Positions 44,951 to 53,510 of a DNA stretch of 64,000 nt are shown one piece after another. The translations under genes and the position numbers were made by a program. Each line of letters starts with the position of its first letter. The stretch's first letter is position 1. The DNA lies in NCBI RefSeq assembly GCF_004116405.1, contig NZ_SDIC01000001.1:620001-684000 (forward strand), read 5' to 3'. The notes under the pieces are model-generated. The model did not search any database, was not told where the DNA came from, and worked only from the letters and a program-made list of their open reading frames with translations. Source of the stretch: Halegenticoccus tardaugens (GTDB lineage Archaea; Halobacteriota; Halobacteria; Halobacteriales; Haloferacaceae).

Positions 44951-46180
44951 ATGCCCCGACGCCGATCGACCGGCCGGACGTTCGACGGCGAGGACGACTT
45001 CGACGAGCACCTCGCGCGCCGGCTCGCGGCGCGGGAGCGACGGGACCTCCGCCGCGGCCTGACGCCCGCCGACCGCGTCGGGGAGCGCGCCCGCTTCGCG
45101 ACGGATCGGGGTTCCGACCCGCCGTCGTTCGGCCCGACGGAACTCGTCTTCGCGTCGAACGACTACCTCGGCCTCGCGGGCGACGAGCGCGTTCGACGGG
45201 CGGCCGCGGCCGCCGCCCGCGACGTCGGGACGGGGGCGGGCGCGAGTCGACTCGTAACCGGGGACACCGCCGTCCACCGGGCGCTGGAGCGCGACCTCGC
45301 CGACGCGAAGGGGACGGCGCGCGCGCTCGTCTTCTCGTCGGGCTACGCGGCGAACGTCGGGACGATCGCCGCGCTCTCTCCCGCCGCCGTCTTCTCGGAC
45401 GAGTTGAACCACGCGAGCATCGTCGACGGCTGCCGGCTCTCCGGCGCGGAGACGGTCGTCTACGACCACGCCGACCCGGACGACCTCGACCGGAAGCTCC
45501 GCGAGCGCGGGGCGGACGGCCCCCGCCTCGTCGTCACGGACTCCGTGTTCAGCGTCGACGGCGACGTCGCCCCCCTCGCCGACCTGTGCGACGTCGCCGA
45601 GGCGCACGGCGCGTGGCTCATGGTCGACGAGGCGCACGCCACCGGCCTGTACGACGACGCCGGCGGGATCGTCCAGCGCGACGGCCTCGGAGAGCGGGTG
45701 CACGTGCAACTCGGCACGCTCTCGAAGGCGCTGGCGGCGCAGGGGGGGTTCGTCGCCGGGAGCGAACCCCTCGTCGAGCACCTGCTCAACGCGGCGCGCT
45801 CGTTCGTCTTCTCGACCGGACTCGCGCCGCCCGCCGCGGGCGCGGCGCGCGAGGCGCTGCGGATCGCCCGCGAGAACGCCCGCCGGGAGCGACTCTGGGA
45901 GAACGCCGCCCGCCTCCGGAACGGCCTGGCGGACGCCGGGTACGACGTGCGGGGTGAGACGCAGATCCTCCCGGTCGTCGTCGGCGACCGGCGGGACGCG
46001 CTCGCGCTGGCCGAGGCGGTCCGCGACCGCGGCGTGGTCGCGCCCTCGATCCGTCCGCCGACCGTCCCCGAGGGGACGAGCAGGGTGCGCGTCGCGCCGA
46101 CCGCTGCGCACGCGGCGACGGACGTCGACCGCTGCCTCGACGCGTTCCGCGACGCGGGCCGGGAGGTGGGCCTCCTGTGA
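44951..46180 (+). CDS. bioF: 8-amino-7-oxononanoate synthase
   Basis: Condenses pimeloyl-thioester with L-alanine to give KAPA; PLP-dependent fold type I. The 409-residue protein has the cofactor-stacking region around ELNHASIVDGCRLSG near 150-165, Asp226 in WLMVDEAHATGL and the PLP lysine Lys259 in QLGTLSKALAAQGG. The N-terminal 60 residues are a haloarchaeal extension. The start ATG lies 1 base after the bioU-like stop and the bioD GTG overlaps its stop by 4 bases. Confidence 0.95.
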   Translation: MPRRRSTGRTFDGEDDFDEHLARRLAARERRDLRRGLTPADRVGERARFATDRGSDPPSFGPTELVFASNDYLGLAGDERVRRAAAAAARDVGTGAGASRLVTGDTAVHRALERDLADAKGTARALVFSSGYAANVGTIAALSPAAVFSDELNHASIVDGCRLSGAETVVYDHADPDDLDRKLRERGADGPRLVVTDSVFSVDGDVAPLADLCDVAEAHGAWLMVDEAHATGLYDDAGGIVQRDGLGERVHVQLGTLSKALAAQGGFVAGSEPLVEHLLNAARSFVFSTGLAPPAAGAAREALRIARENARRERLWENAARLRNGLADAGYDVRGETQILPVVVGDRRDALALAEAVRDRGVVAPSIRPPTVPEGTSRVRVAPTAAHAATDVDRCLDAFRDAGREVGLL

Positions 46181-46851
46181 CCGGGGTGTTCGTCGCGGGC
46201 ACGGACACGGGCGTCGGCAAGACGGTCGTGACGGCGGGGTTGACCGCGCGACTGCGCGACGCCGGCCGGGAGGCGCGGGCGATCAAGCCCGCGCAGACGG
46301 GGTGTCCGCCGGACGACGACGCGCGGTTCGTCGCCGACGCCTGCGGCGACCCCGAGGCGGCGACGGCGCTCCGGCGGCTGGAACCGCCGCTCGCGCCGCG
46401 GGTGGCCGGCGAGCGCGTCGGCGAACCCCTGTCGTACGACGCGCTCCTCGCCGACTGCCGGCGGGCGGTCGAGCGCTCCGAGGTCGCCCTCGTCGAGGGG
46501 ATCGGCGGGGTTCGGGTTCCGCTCGCCGACGACGCCGAGGTGCTCGACCTCGCCGTCGACCTCGGTCTGCCGGCGGTAGTCGTCGCCCGGGCGGGGCTGG
46601 GGACGCTGAACCACACCGCCCTCACCGTCGACGCGCTGACCCGGCGGGGCGTTCGCGTTCACGCCGTCGTCCTGAACCGATATCGGGGGGCGACGGTCGC
46701 GGAGCGGACGAACGTCTCGGAACTCGAACGCACGATCCGACGACCGGTGTTCGCCGTCCCGTCGTCGACCGGCGACGGGCCGGCCGCGCTGGCCGCCGAC
46801 GTGCGCGACGCGCTTCCGCCGGCGGTCCTCCCGAACTCGGTGCGGCCGTAG
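46177..46851 (+). CDS. bioD: Dethiobiotin synthetase
   Basis: Closes the ureido ring of 7,8-diaminopelargonate with CO2 and ATP. The 224-residue protein starts at GTG with FVAGTDTGVGKTVVTAGL, the P-loop, then KPAQTG near 39 and the family Glu/Gly motif VALVEGIGGVRVPL near 104-117. It overlaps bioF by GTGA. It is the last gene of the operon, so the presumptive product of the BioU-like enzyme would feed directly into it. Confidence 0.95.
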   Translation: MTGVFVAGTDTGVGKTVVTAGLTARLRDAGREARAIKPAQTGCPPDDDARFVADACGDPEAATALRRLEPPLAPRVAGERVGEPLSYDALLADCRRAVERSEVALVEGIGGVRVPLADDAEVLDLAVDLGLPAVVVARAGLGTLNHTALTVDALTRRGVRVHAVVLNRYRGATVAERTNVSELERTIRRPVFAVPSSTGDGPAALAADVRDALPPAVLPNSVRP

Positions 46852-46858
46852 CCCGCGA

Positions 46859-47818
46859 TCACTCGAACTCCGGGATCACCTGCTCCTCGTAGAACTCGAA
46901 GAAGTCCTCCTGGTTCGGGCCGATCTGGTGGACGTACGCGTAGTCGAACCCCGCGTCGAAACACTCCCGAATCGTCTCGACGTGCGTCTCGGGGTCGGGG
47001 TCCGTGATGATCGACCCCTCGCGAATGTTCTCTTCCGTCACCATGCTCGCCGCCTGCTCGAAGTGCTTCGGCGTCGGCAGGTGCTGGGCCAGCTCCCCGG
47101 GCAACGCCGAGTTCGGCCACTCTTCGAGCGCGGTCTGGACCGCTTCGTCTTCGGTTTCGGCGTAACAGATCGAGAGCTGCGTGACGTTCGTTCCCCCCTC
47201 GCCGCCGCCCGCCTCGAACGTCTCGACGAGGTCGTCCTGCGGGCCGAGCGTCCAGAGGCCGTCCGCCCACTCGCCGGCGGCCTCCGCGGTCTTCGGCCCG
47301 AAGGCCGAGGCGACGACCTCGGGCGTCCGATCGGGCAGGGTGAACAGTTTGGCGTTCTCGACGGTGTAGTGGTTCCCGTGGTGGCTCACGTTCTCGCCGG
47401 TCCAGAGCTTCCGGATCACGTCGACGGCCTCTTCGAGCATCTCCAGTCTGACGCCGTGTTCCGGCCAGTGCTCGCCGACGACGTGCTCGTTGAGGTTCTC
47501 GCCGGTGCCGACCCCGAAGAGGAACCGCCCGTCGAACATCGCCGCCGCCGTCGCGGCGGCCTGCGCGTAGATCGCCGGGTGCATGCGCATGATCGGGGCC
47601 GAGACGCCGACGCCGACGTCGACGTCGTCGACCGCCTCAGCGACGCCGCCGAGCGTCCCCCAGACGAACGGCGAGTGCCCCTGCTGACTGACCCACGGGT
47701 GGTAGTGGTCGGAGATGGAGAGGAAGTCGAATCCCACCTCCTCGGCCCGCGAGGCGTACCGGACGAGATCGTTCGGACCGTGCTCCTCGCTCGACAGCGT
47801 GTATCCCAGGGTGGTCAT
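46859..47818 (-). CDS. F420-dependent LLM-class oxidoreductase
   Basis: A 319-residue luciferase-like monooxygenase superfamily protein of the F420 type, starting MTTLGYTLSSEEHGPNDLVR. The alpha/beta barrel has FLSISDHYHPWVSQQGHSPF near 36-55 and ATAAAMFDGRFLFGVGTGEN near 92-111, matching F420-dependent glucose-6-phosphate dehydrogenase relatives of the haloarchaeal subgroup. The substrate is unknown. It converges on bioD with 7 bases between stops. Confidence 0.93.
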   Translation of the reverse strand: MTTLGYTLSSEEHGPNDLVRYASRAEEVGFDFLSISDHYHPWVSQQGHSPFVWGTLGGVAEAVDDVDVGVGVSAPIMRMHPAIYAQAAATAAAMFDGRFLFGVGTGENLNEHVVGEHWPEHGVRLEMLEEAVDVIRKLWTGENVSHHGNHYTVENAKLFTLPDRTPEVVASAFGPKTAEAAGEWADGLWTLGPQDDLVETFEAGGGEGGTNVTQLSICYAETEDEAVQTALEEWPNSALPGELAQHLPTPKHFEQAASMVTEENIREGSIITDPDPETHVETIRECFDAGFDYAYVHQIGPNQEDFFEFYEEQVIPEFE

Positions 47819-48155
47819 GGTTGGAAGTGTCGCCGGTCGCGGTGCGACCGTGGCGTACCTTCGGCGATGTCGTCGATAAGTGTACTCGCCGAACGGGGAG
47901 AAAGGACGTCGTCGTCGCGGAATTCGCGTCTGAGACGGCGTCAGTCAGCGGCTGCGGACGTTCCGCCGCCCGGACCTTTGAGCTTCGACCCGAGCCGGCG
48001 CTCGAACTTGGCTTTCGAAAGACGCACCACACCGAATCCGACGGTTCGCCCGACCGTCGGTCGCCGGGGGGTTTCTCGAACGACGCTTCGCGCCCTGTGC
48101 GGCCGTCCCCGCGGTGACGGGAACCCTTCGGATCTTAGCCGGAATACAGGAAAAG
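47819..48155. other. 337-base gap without a supported gene
   Basis: Divergent promoters of the oxidoreductase and the copper-protein gene must both lie here. Open frames over it are Arg- and Ser-rich, unlike real genes nearby. A 29-codon minus-strand frame (GTG at 48030 to a stop at 47941, product ending with KLKGPGGGTSAAAD) has a plausible basic composition, but I cannot support it as a gene. No repeat or clear palindrome was seen. Confidence 0.5.
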
Positions 48156-48530
48156 ATGGCCGCCGACAGTCCTAGCGCGATGGCGCTCCAACAGATATCC
48201 CACCTGACGGACGAGATGGCGAACTGCATCGACAACTGCTTCGAGGCCGCGCAGGCGTGCGAGTGGTGCGCCGACGAGTGCATCGGACAGGGCGAGGAGA
48301 TGGCTCGCTGCGCCCGCCTCTGTCGGGACGTCGCCGACCTCACGACGGAGCACGCCCGGTTCATGGCGCGAAACTCCAACTACAGCGCCGTCCTCGCGGA
48401 GGCCTGCGCGGGGGCGTGCGAGGAGTGCGCGGACGAGTGCGAACAGCACGACGACGAGCACTGTCAGGTCTGCGCCGACGTGCTCCGCGACTGCGCGGAG
48501 AGCTGCCGGACGATGATGCAGGAAGCGTAG
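48156..48530 (+). CDS. Four-helix-bundle copper-binding protein (DUF326, Csp-like)
   Basis: A 124-residue Cys-rich protein. Cys residues recur at CxxxC and CxxC spacings through four helices: CIDNCFEAAQACEWCADEC (about 25-43), RCARLCRDV, EACAGACEECADECEQ (about 87-102) and HCQVCADVLRDCAESC. This is the pattern of the copper storage protein (Csp) and DUF326 family, which binds many Cu(I) ions in the bundle core. No signal peptide is visible, so it is a cytosolic Csp3-type store. The Met at 48156 begins MAADSPSAMALQQISHL; the earlier open-frame Met at 48114 gives a poorer fit. Confidence 0.93.
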   Translation: MAADSPSAMALQQISHLTDEMANCIDNCFEAAQACEWCADECIGQGEEMARCARLCRDVADLTTEHARFMARNSNYSAVLAEACAGACEECADECEQHDDEHCQVCADVLRDCAESCRTMMQEA

Positions 48531-48584
48531 CCGTCGAGTCGACGCGACGAACCCCCGCGCCGATTTCCGCGACGACCACAGAAG

Positions 48585-50090
48585 TCAGAAGAAGTCACTC
48601 AGACCGGACTGTCCGTCGTCGTCGTTCGCGTCGGCGGCCGTCTCCGCCTCGTCGTTCGATCCGGCCGACGCGTCCGAGTCGTCGCCGTCGGCCGCGACGT
48701 CTTCGGCGTCCGCCGCCCCGTCGGCTTCGACGTCGATCTCCTCCTCGTCGGGATCGTCGGCCCCGGCCGCGCCGGCGAACGCGCCGCCGGAGTGCTCCTC
48801 CATCGCCCGCTCGCGGAGCTCCTGGGCCTCCTCGACGATCGACCGCACCTTCTTCGTCGACTCGCCGCTGCCGGTGACGCGGGAGACCTCGGCGGCGTCC
48901 ATGTCGTAGGCGGCGGCCATCGCCACCGTGAGTTCGCGGTTCTTGCAGTGGTGCGTCATCGCGGCGAGGTACGGGACGATCTCCCGGCGCGCGATGTCGA
49001 CGCTCGCGCCCGCCGATTCGCCGACCTTTCGGGCGATCGCGTCGGCGGTCTTGTCCGACTTCGGCCAGAACTGCGGGCGGCCGAACCGCGTCCACCCGCC
49101 CTTCGAGCCGTCCCGGGACGCGGCGACGCCGGCGGCGAGGTTGTCGCCGGCGTACCGCCAGTAGCGGTAGTTCTGGCTCGCCCGGACGCGCCCGAGCCAG
49201 CGGTCGGCGTTCGCGAGGAAGTCGTACGCGCGGGCGAGTTCGTCGTCCTCGTACACCTCCGGCGCGTTCTCCTCGACCCACTTCGTCAGGTCGTCGGGCG
49301 TCTCGTCCACCGCGTACGAGGAGCGCAGCGCCTCGCGCGGCTCCTGTTCTTTGAGGACGGCGTCGAGGAACTGGAAGATACCCATCGCCCTGTCGCGGCT
49401 CCCCGTGACCACGTCCTCGACGGTCAGCCGTTCGTTCCCCTCCGCGGCGGCCTGAAGGTCGTTGACCGCGCCGCGGAGGTCACCGCTGTTCTCGTCGGCG
49501 ATGCGCTGGAGCGCGTCTGCGTCGTACTCGATGCCCTCCCGTCGGCAGATGTCGCGGAGCACCGGGACGATGGAGCGCGCCGACACGTCGCGGAACTCGA
49601 TGTCCTCGCAGGCGCTCCGGAGCCCCCGACTCATCTCGTAGAACTCGTTGGCGATGAGCACCATCGGCTGTCCGGCCTCCTTCACCAGCCGCGTGATGGC
49701 GCTCGTCCCGCCGCGGTCGTAGTTGCCGTGGATGTTGTCCGCCTCGTCGAGGATGATGAGTTGGCGGCCCCCGCCCGCCCCGCCCGGCGAGCCCTCGGAA
49801 CCGATGCTTCCGCCGAGCGTGGCGTTCTTCGCCGCCCGTCCGGCGAACCGCTCGATGACGCTCGCCGTCCGCTGGTCCGAGGCGTTGAGCTCGACCGTCT
49901 CCCAGCCCATGTCGTTCGCGAGCGCGTGGGCCGCTGAGGTCTTGCCGACGCCGGGGCTGCCGTGGACGATGACGGCCTTCCGGTGGTCGCCCCACGACTC
50001 GGCCCACTCGCTGAACTGATCGCGGGCCTTGTCGTTGCCGCGGATCGCGGAGAGGGTTCGGGGGCGGTACTTCTCCGTCCAGTCGGTCAT
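48585..50090 (-). CDS. rfcL: Replication factor C large subunit
   Basis: Large subunit of the clamp loader that opens the PCNA ring at primer termini. The 501-residue protein has Walker A GSPGVGKTSAAHAL near residue 45, Walker B LIILDEADNIHG near 113 and Sensor regions of AAA+ proteins. The C-terminal third is acidic (about 440-490), and the last eight residues, QSGLSDFF, form a PCNA-interacting (PIP) box. The two shorter RfcS genes are not in the window. It converges on the copper-protein gene. Confidence 0.96.
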   Translation of the reverse strand: MTDWTEKYRPRTLSAIRGNDKARDQFSEWAESWGDHRKAVIVHGSPGVGKTSAAHALANDMGWETVELNASDQRTASVIERFAGRAAKNATLGGSIGSEGSPGGAGGGRQLIILDEADNIHGNYDRGGTSAITRLVKEAGQPMVLIANEFYEMSRGLRSACEDIEFRDVSARSIVPVLRDICRREGIEYDADALQRIADENSGDLRGAVNDLQAAAEGNERLTVEDVVTGSRDRAMGIFQFLDAVLKEQEPREALRSSYAVDETPDDLTKWVEENAPEVYEDDELARAYDFLANADRWLGRVRASQNYRYWRYAGDNLAAGVAASRDGSKGGWTRFGRPQFWPKSDKTADAIARKVGESAGASVDIARREIVPYLAAMTHHCKNRELTVAMAAAYDMDAAEVSRVTGSGESTKKVRSIVEEAQELRERAMEEHSGGAFAGAAGADDPDEEEIDVEADGAADAEDVAADGDDSDASAGSNDEAETAADANDDDGQSGLSDFF

Positions 50091-50449
50091 TACCGGAGCA
50101 AGGCGCGTGGCGCGTTTAGTGGTTCCGGAGCGTCACTCCTCGCCAGCCGTCTCGAGGTCGAGTCGCGGAGGTCGACGATGCGGTCGGTGAACGGCGAGGC
50201 CAGCCGGCGCACGCGGCGCGGACGCCGTTTCGCCGACCGATCCGTCCGGTCGGCCAGTATCGGTTTCGGTCTCACTCGACACCCCGCCGAGCACCCCGCG
50301 GTGAACGTGACTCGCGGGGGTGACCTCGGCGCTGTCCGGATCGTGGAACGCGATCGTCGACGCGAGTCGGTCTTCGCCCCGCGTCCGGGTACAGACACGC
50401 GTTCGCACACCCGAGCAAACCTTTTCGCTCCGCCCTTCGACCACCGATC
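50091..50449. other. 359-base gap between rfcL and an acetyltransferase
   Basis: The divergent promoters of rfcL and the acetyltransferase lie here; an AT-richer aaaccttttcg at about 50418 is a possible plus-strand box. A minus-strand frame at 50133-50444 is Arg-rich with poor codon use and is probably spurious. No repeat or palindrome was noted. Confidence 0.45.
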
Positions 50450-51070
50450 GTGTTCCCCGAGACGATCGAGACCGACCGCCTCAGGCTGCGTCGGTTGTGC
50501 CGGGAGACGATCGACCCCCTCGACGCGTACGAGCACTACGGGAGGAGCGACACGATCGAGGAGGAGACGCGACACCTGACGTGGGAGCCGCACGCGACGC
50601 CGAAGGAGACGCGTGACGCCTTCGTCTCGTTCGAGGAGCGGTGGGACGACGCGGAGGACGCCGTCTACGCGATCTTCCCGCGCGAGGGGGAGGCGGGCGC
50701 GGGCGAGTTCGCCGGCACGGCCGGCCTCCACGTCGACTGGGAGAAGCGCGCGGCGGGGTTGGGAATCTGGCTCCGCAAGGGGTTCTGGGGGCGGGGCTAC
50801 TCCGGCGAGCGCGCCGGCGCGATGCTGCAGCTCGCGTTCGACCGACTCGACCTCGACGTCGTGAGCATCGGCTACCTCCCCGGCAACGAGCGGTCGAAGC
50901 GCGCCATCGAGAAGTACGTCGAGCGCTACGGCGGCCGGTACGAGGGGCTCCTGCGCAACTGGGCCGTCCGGCAGGGCGACCCGAGCGACTGCCACCGCTA
51001 CACGATCTCGCGGGCGGAGTGGCGCGAGGCGGTCGGCGACGACCGCGAGGCGAGGTTCGTCGATGGGTGA
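50450..51070 (+). CDS. GNAT-family acetyltransferase, RimJ/RimL-like (paralogue A)
   Basis: A 206-residue acetyltransferase of the RimJ/RimL type, which acetylate N-termini or small acceptors. It begins at a GTG with FPETIETDRLRLRRLCRETI, and the acetyl-CoA loop is seen in GIWLRKGFWGRGYSGERAGA near residues 103-122. The C-terminal part has NERSKRAIEKYVERYGGRYE. It is clearly paralogous to the next gene, with which it overlaps by 8 bases, so a tandem duplication is likely. Confidence 0.92.
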   Translation: MFPETIETDRLRLRRLCRETIDPLDAYEHYGRSDTIEEETRHLTWEPHATPKETRDAFVSFEERWDDAEDAVYAIFPREGEAGAGEFAGTAGLHVDWEKRAAGLGIWLRKGFWGRGYSGERAGAMLQLAFDRLDLDVVSIGYLPGNERSKRAIEKYVERYGGRYEGLLRNWAVRQGDPSDCHRYTISRAEWREAVGDDREARFVDG

Positions 51071-51668
51071 CCGTCTCTTCCCCGAGCGGATCGAGACGGA
51101 GCGCCTCCGGCTCGAACGGCTCTGCCGCGAGAACCTGCCGCCGCTGGAGCTGTACGAGCACGCGAACGCCGACGCGCCGGCGATCGACGAGGTCACGTGG
51201 TACGTCACCTGGGAGCCGCACCGGACGCCGAAGGAGTCGCGTGACTTCCTCGTCCGGACGGAGGAGACGTGGGACGAAGGCGAGGGAGCCGCCTACGTCA
51301 TCCGCTCGAAGGAAGCGGACGCGGCGGGCGAGTTCGTCGGGACCGGCGGCCTCGACCTCGATTGGGACCGACGGAGCGCCGAACTCGGCGTCTGGCTCCG
51401 CAAGGAGTTCTGGGGCCGCGGCTACTCCGGCGAACGCGCCGGCGCGCTCCTCGACGTCGCCTTCGACCGCCTCGACCTCGAAGCGGTCACCGTCTGCCAC
51501 CACGTCGAAAACCGAAAATCTCGGCGGGCGATCGAACGGTACGTCGAAGCGTACGGCGGGGAGCGCGAGGGGACGTTTCGAAACGTCCTCGCCTTCGCCG
51601 ACGGGACGGCCGTCGACGCCGATCGGTACGCGATCACGCGGGAGGGGTGGCGCGAGAAGACGCGGTAG
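51063..51668 (+). CDS. GNAT-family acetyltransferase, RimJ/RimL-like (paralogue B)
   Basis: A 201-residue paralogue of the preceding gene: FPERIETERLRLERLCRENL and GVWLRKEFWGRGYSGERAGA match it nearly residue for residue. It has the same acetyl-CoA loop, and NRKSRRAIERYVEAYGGERE corresponds to the same helix. The start at 51063 overlaps the first copy. Its stop abuts the stop of the convergent amidohydrolase with no base between. Acceptor specificity is unknown. Confidence 0.92.
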   Translation: MGDRLFPERIETERLRLERLCRENLPPLELYEHANADAPAIDEVTWYVTWEPHRTPKESRDFLVRTEETWDEGEGAAYVIRSKEADAAGEFVGTGGLDLDWDRRSAELGVWLRKEFWGRGYSGERAGALLDVAFDRLDLEAVTVCHHVENRKSRRAIERYVEAYGGEREGTFRNVLAFADGTAVDADRYAITREGWREKTR

Positions 51669-52844
51669 CTACTCCGGATCCGGAAGCGAGCCCGCGACGA
51701 CCTCGCCGCCCTTGATCACCGCCTCCGGGTCGTTCAACCGGATGAGGTCCTCGGTCGGGTCGCCGTCGATCACGAGCAGGTCCGCGTGGGTCCCCGGTTC
51801 GAGGGTGCCCGACCCCTCCAGCCCGACGGCCGCCGCGGCGGTTTCCGTCATCGCGCGGAGGGCTTCCGGCGGCGTCATGCCGTAGTCGGCCATGAACGCG
51901 ACCTCCGCGGCGTTCGCGCCGTGGGCGTTGAACGGCGTCCCGGCGTCTGTCCCGCCCGCGATCCGAACGCCGGCGTCGACCGCGGCCCGGAACGACTCGA
52001 TGTGGCGCTCGTAGATCGCACGCGTCTGCGCCCCGCTCTCCTCGGTCGCGGCGTCGAGGTTGCGGACGATGTGGTACGGCGCGGAGAGCGTGGGAACAAG
52101 CGTCACGTCGTGTTCGAGCAGCAGGTCGATCGCCTCCCCGTCGAGGAACGTCCCGTGCTCGATCGTGTCGACGCCCGCGCGGGCCGCCGCCTTCGCGCCC
52201 TCGGCCCCGTGGACGTGCGTGGCCGCGTGGACGCCCCGCCTGTGCGCCTCGTCGACGAGCGCCGCCAGCTCCTCGTCGGTCAGCGCCACCCTGTCGGGGT
52301 CGGTTCCCGGCGTCGTCACCCCACCCGTGGTCATGAATTTGACGAAGTCCGCCCCCCGCTTTACCTGCTCGCGGACAGCCTTCCGCGCGTCCGCCGGGCC
52401 GTCGATCTCCCGGCCGAGGTGGTGGCCGTGCCCGCCCGTGATCGTGATCGACCGGCCGGTCGCCACCATCCGCGGTCCGGGCACGTCGCCGCGGTCGATC
52501 GCCCGCTTGAGCGTCGGGTCGACGTCGCGCGCGCCCATCGCCCTGACGGCGGTCACGCCGGCTTCGAGCGTCTTCCGCGCGTTCCGCGCCTCGATCAGCG
52601 CGAGTTCGGCGTCGCTCGCGCCGACGACGGTCCCGACGCTCGCCTCGCCCGAGAGCGAGAAGTGGACGTGCGCGTCCACCAGCCCCGGCGTGACCGTCCG
52701 GTCGGGCAGCGAGACGACCGGTTCGTCCGCCTCGCTCCGGGCCGGGTCGCCGACCTCGGCGATCGTTCCCGCGTCCGGGTCGTACCGAATCGCGCCGCGA
52801 CGCGTTTCGCCCCCGTCGATGAGTGTCACGTCCCGCAGAATCAT
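51669..52844 (-). CDS. Amidohydrolase (imidazolonepropionase/prolidase-like)
   Basis: A 391-residue metal-dependent hydrolase of the amidohydrolase superfamily. Metal ligands are visible: His-x-His in TPGLVDAHVHFS near residues 55-66, bridging Lys in GADFVKFMTTGGVT, His in GVHAATHVHGAEGAK and DTIEHGTF, and Asp in GGTDAGTPF. The substrate may be an X-Pro dipeptide or a cyclic amide, as for related annotated enzymes. It converges on the acetyltransferase pair with abutting stops. The start at 52844 is used because MILRDVTLIDGG is the usual N-terminus. Confidence 0.92.
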   Translation of the reverse strand: MILRDVTLIDGGETRRGAIRYDPDAGTIAEVGDPARSEADEPVVSLPDRTVTPGLVDAHVHFSLSGEASVGTVVGASDAELALIEARNARKTLEAGVTAVRAMGARDVDPTLKRAIDRGDVPGPRMVATGRSITITGGHGHHLGREIDGPADARKAVREQVKRGADFVKFMTTGGVTTPGTDPDRVALTDEELAALVDEAHRRGVHAATHVHGAEGAKAAARAGVDTIEHGTFLDGEAIDLLLEHDVTLVPTLSAPYHIVRNLDAATEESGAQTRAIYERHIESFRAAVDAGVRIAGGTDAGTPFNAHGANAAEVAFMADYGMTPPEALRAMTETAAAAVGLEGSGTLEPGTHADLLVIDGDPTEDLIRLNDPEAVIKGGEVVAGSLPDPE

Positions 52845-52906
52845 CTCTCGGCGGTAATCACTCGGACGGCATAACCTGTCCGAATCGCGTCGAGCGCGAC
52901 GCGCGG

Positions 52907-53440
52907 TCACAGCTCCCGCGCGACCATCTCGCCCCAGTGGTCGAATCCGTGCCGGCGGTAGAACGCCCGCGCGCGGTCGTTCGCGGCGTCGACGTCGAGC
53001 ACCATCCTGTCGAGGGGCAGGTCCTGCCCGCGCGCGACGTCGAGCGCGGCGGTCAACAGTTCGTCCGCGAGGCCCGTGCCCCGGTACTCGTCCGCGACGT
53101 AGATCTCGTTGAGCACCGCCGCGTCCCAGACGAACGCCATCGACTCGGGGAGGACGAACGCGTACCCGGCCAGTCCGTCGGCCGCCGCCGCGACCGTCAC
53201 GCAGCGGTCGTCCTCCTCGACGCAGCGGTCGACCCACGCGAGGTACCGCTCCCGGTACCTCTCCGTGAGCTTCGCCTCGTACGCCTCGCGCTTGTCGTCG
53301 CCGCCGGTTCCGTCCCCGAGCCCCAGTTCGAACGCCCGCTTGCACTCCCAGAGCGCGTCGGCGTCGGTCGATTCGTACGGTCGAACGGTCGCGTCGGCGT
53401 CCGCGTTCGCGTCGTCTCTCGCGTTCGCGTCGTCGCTCAT
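52907..53440 (-). CDS. GNAT-family N-acetyltransferase
   Basis: A 177-residue acetyltransferase with a short Asp/Ala-rich N-terminus (DDANA repeats, residues 3-16), then TVRPYESTDADALWECKRAF. The acetyl-CoA loop is VADEYRGTGLADELLTAALD near residues 127-146 and the late motif is NDRARAFYRRHGFDHWGEMV. It is the third acetyltransferase within 3 kb. It does not resemble the tandem pair, so it is an independent gene. The acceptor is unknown. Confidence 0.92.
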   Translation of the reverse strand: MSDDANARDDANADADATVRPYESTDADALWECKRAFELGLGDGTGGDDKREAYEAKLTERYRERYLAWVDRCVEEDDRCVTVAAAADGLAGYAFVLPESMAFVWDAAVLNEIYVADEYRGTGLADELLTAALDVARGQDLPLDRMVLDVDAANDRARAFYRRHGFDHWGEMVAREL

Positions 53441-53510
53441 GGTCGCGACTGCGCGGCCCGCGCTCTCAGTCGTTTCCTTTTCGAGGGAGTCGAACCGCGC
53501 CGCGAGGGGA

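Noticed and set aside
47941..48030. 29-codon minus-strand frame ending KLKGPGGGTSAAAD
   Set aside because: The composition is plausible, but there is no supported start signal or family; kept only as a note in the gap entry.
50133..50444. 103-codon minus-strand frame in the gap after rfcL
   Set aside because: Arg- and Thr-rich, unlike the acidic proteins around it; no motif or promoter evidence.
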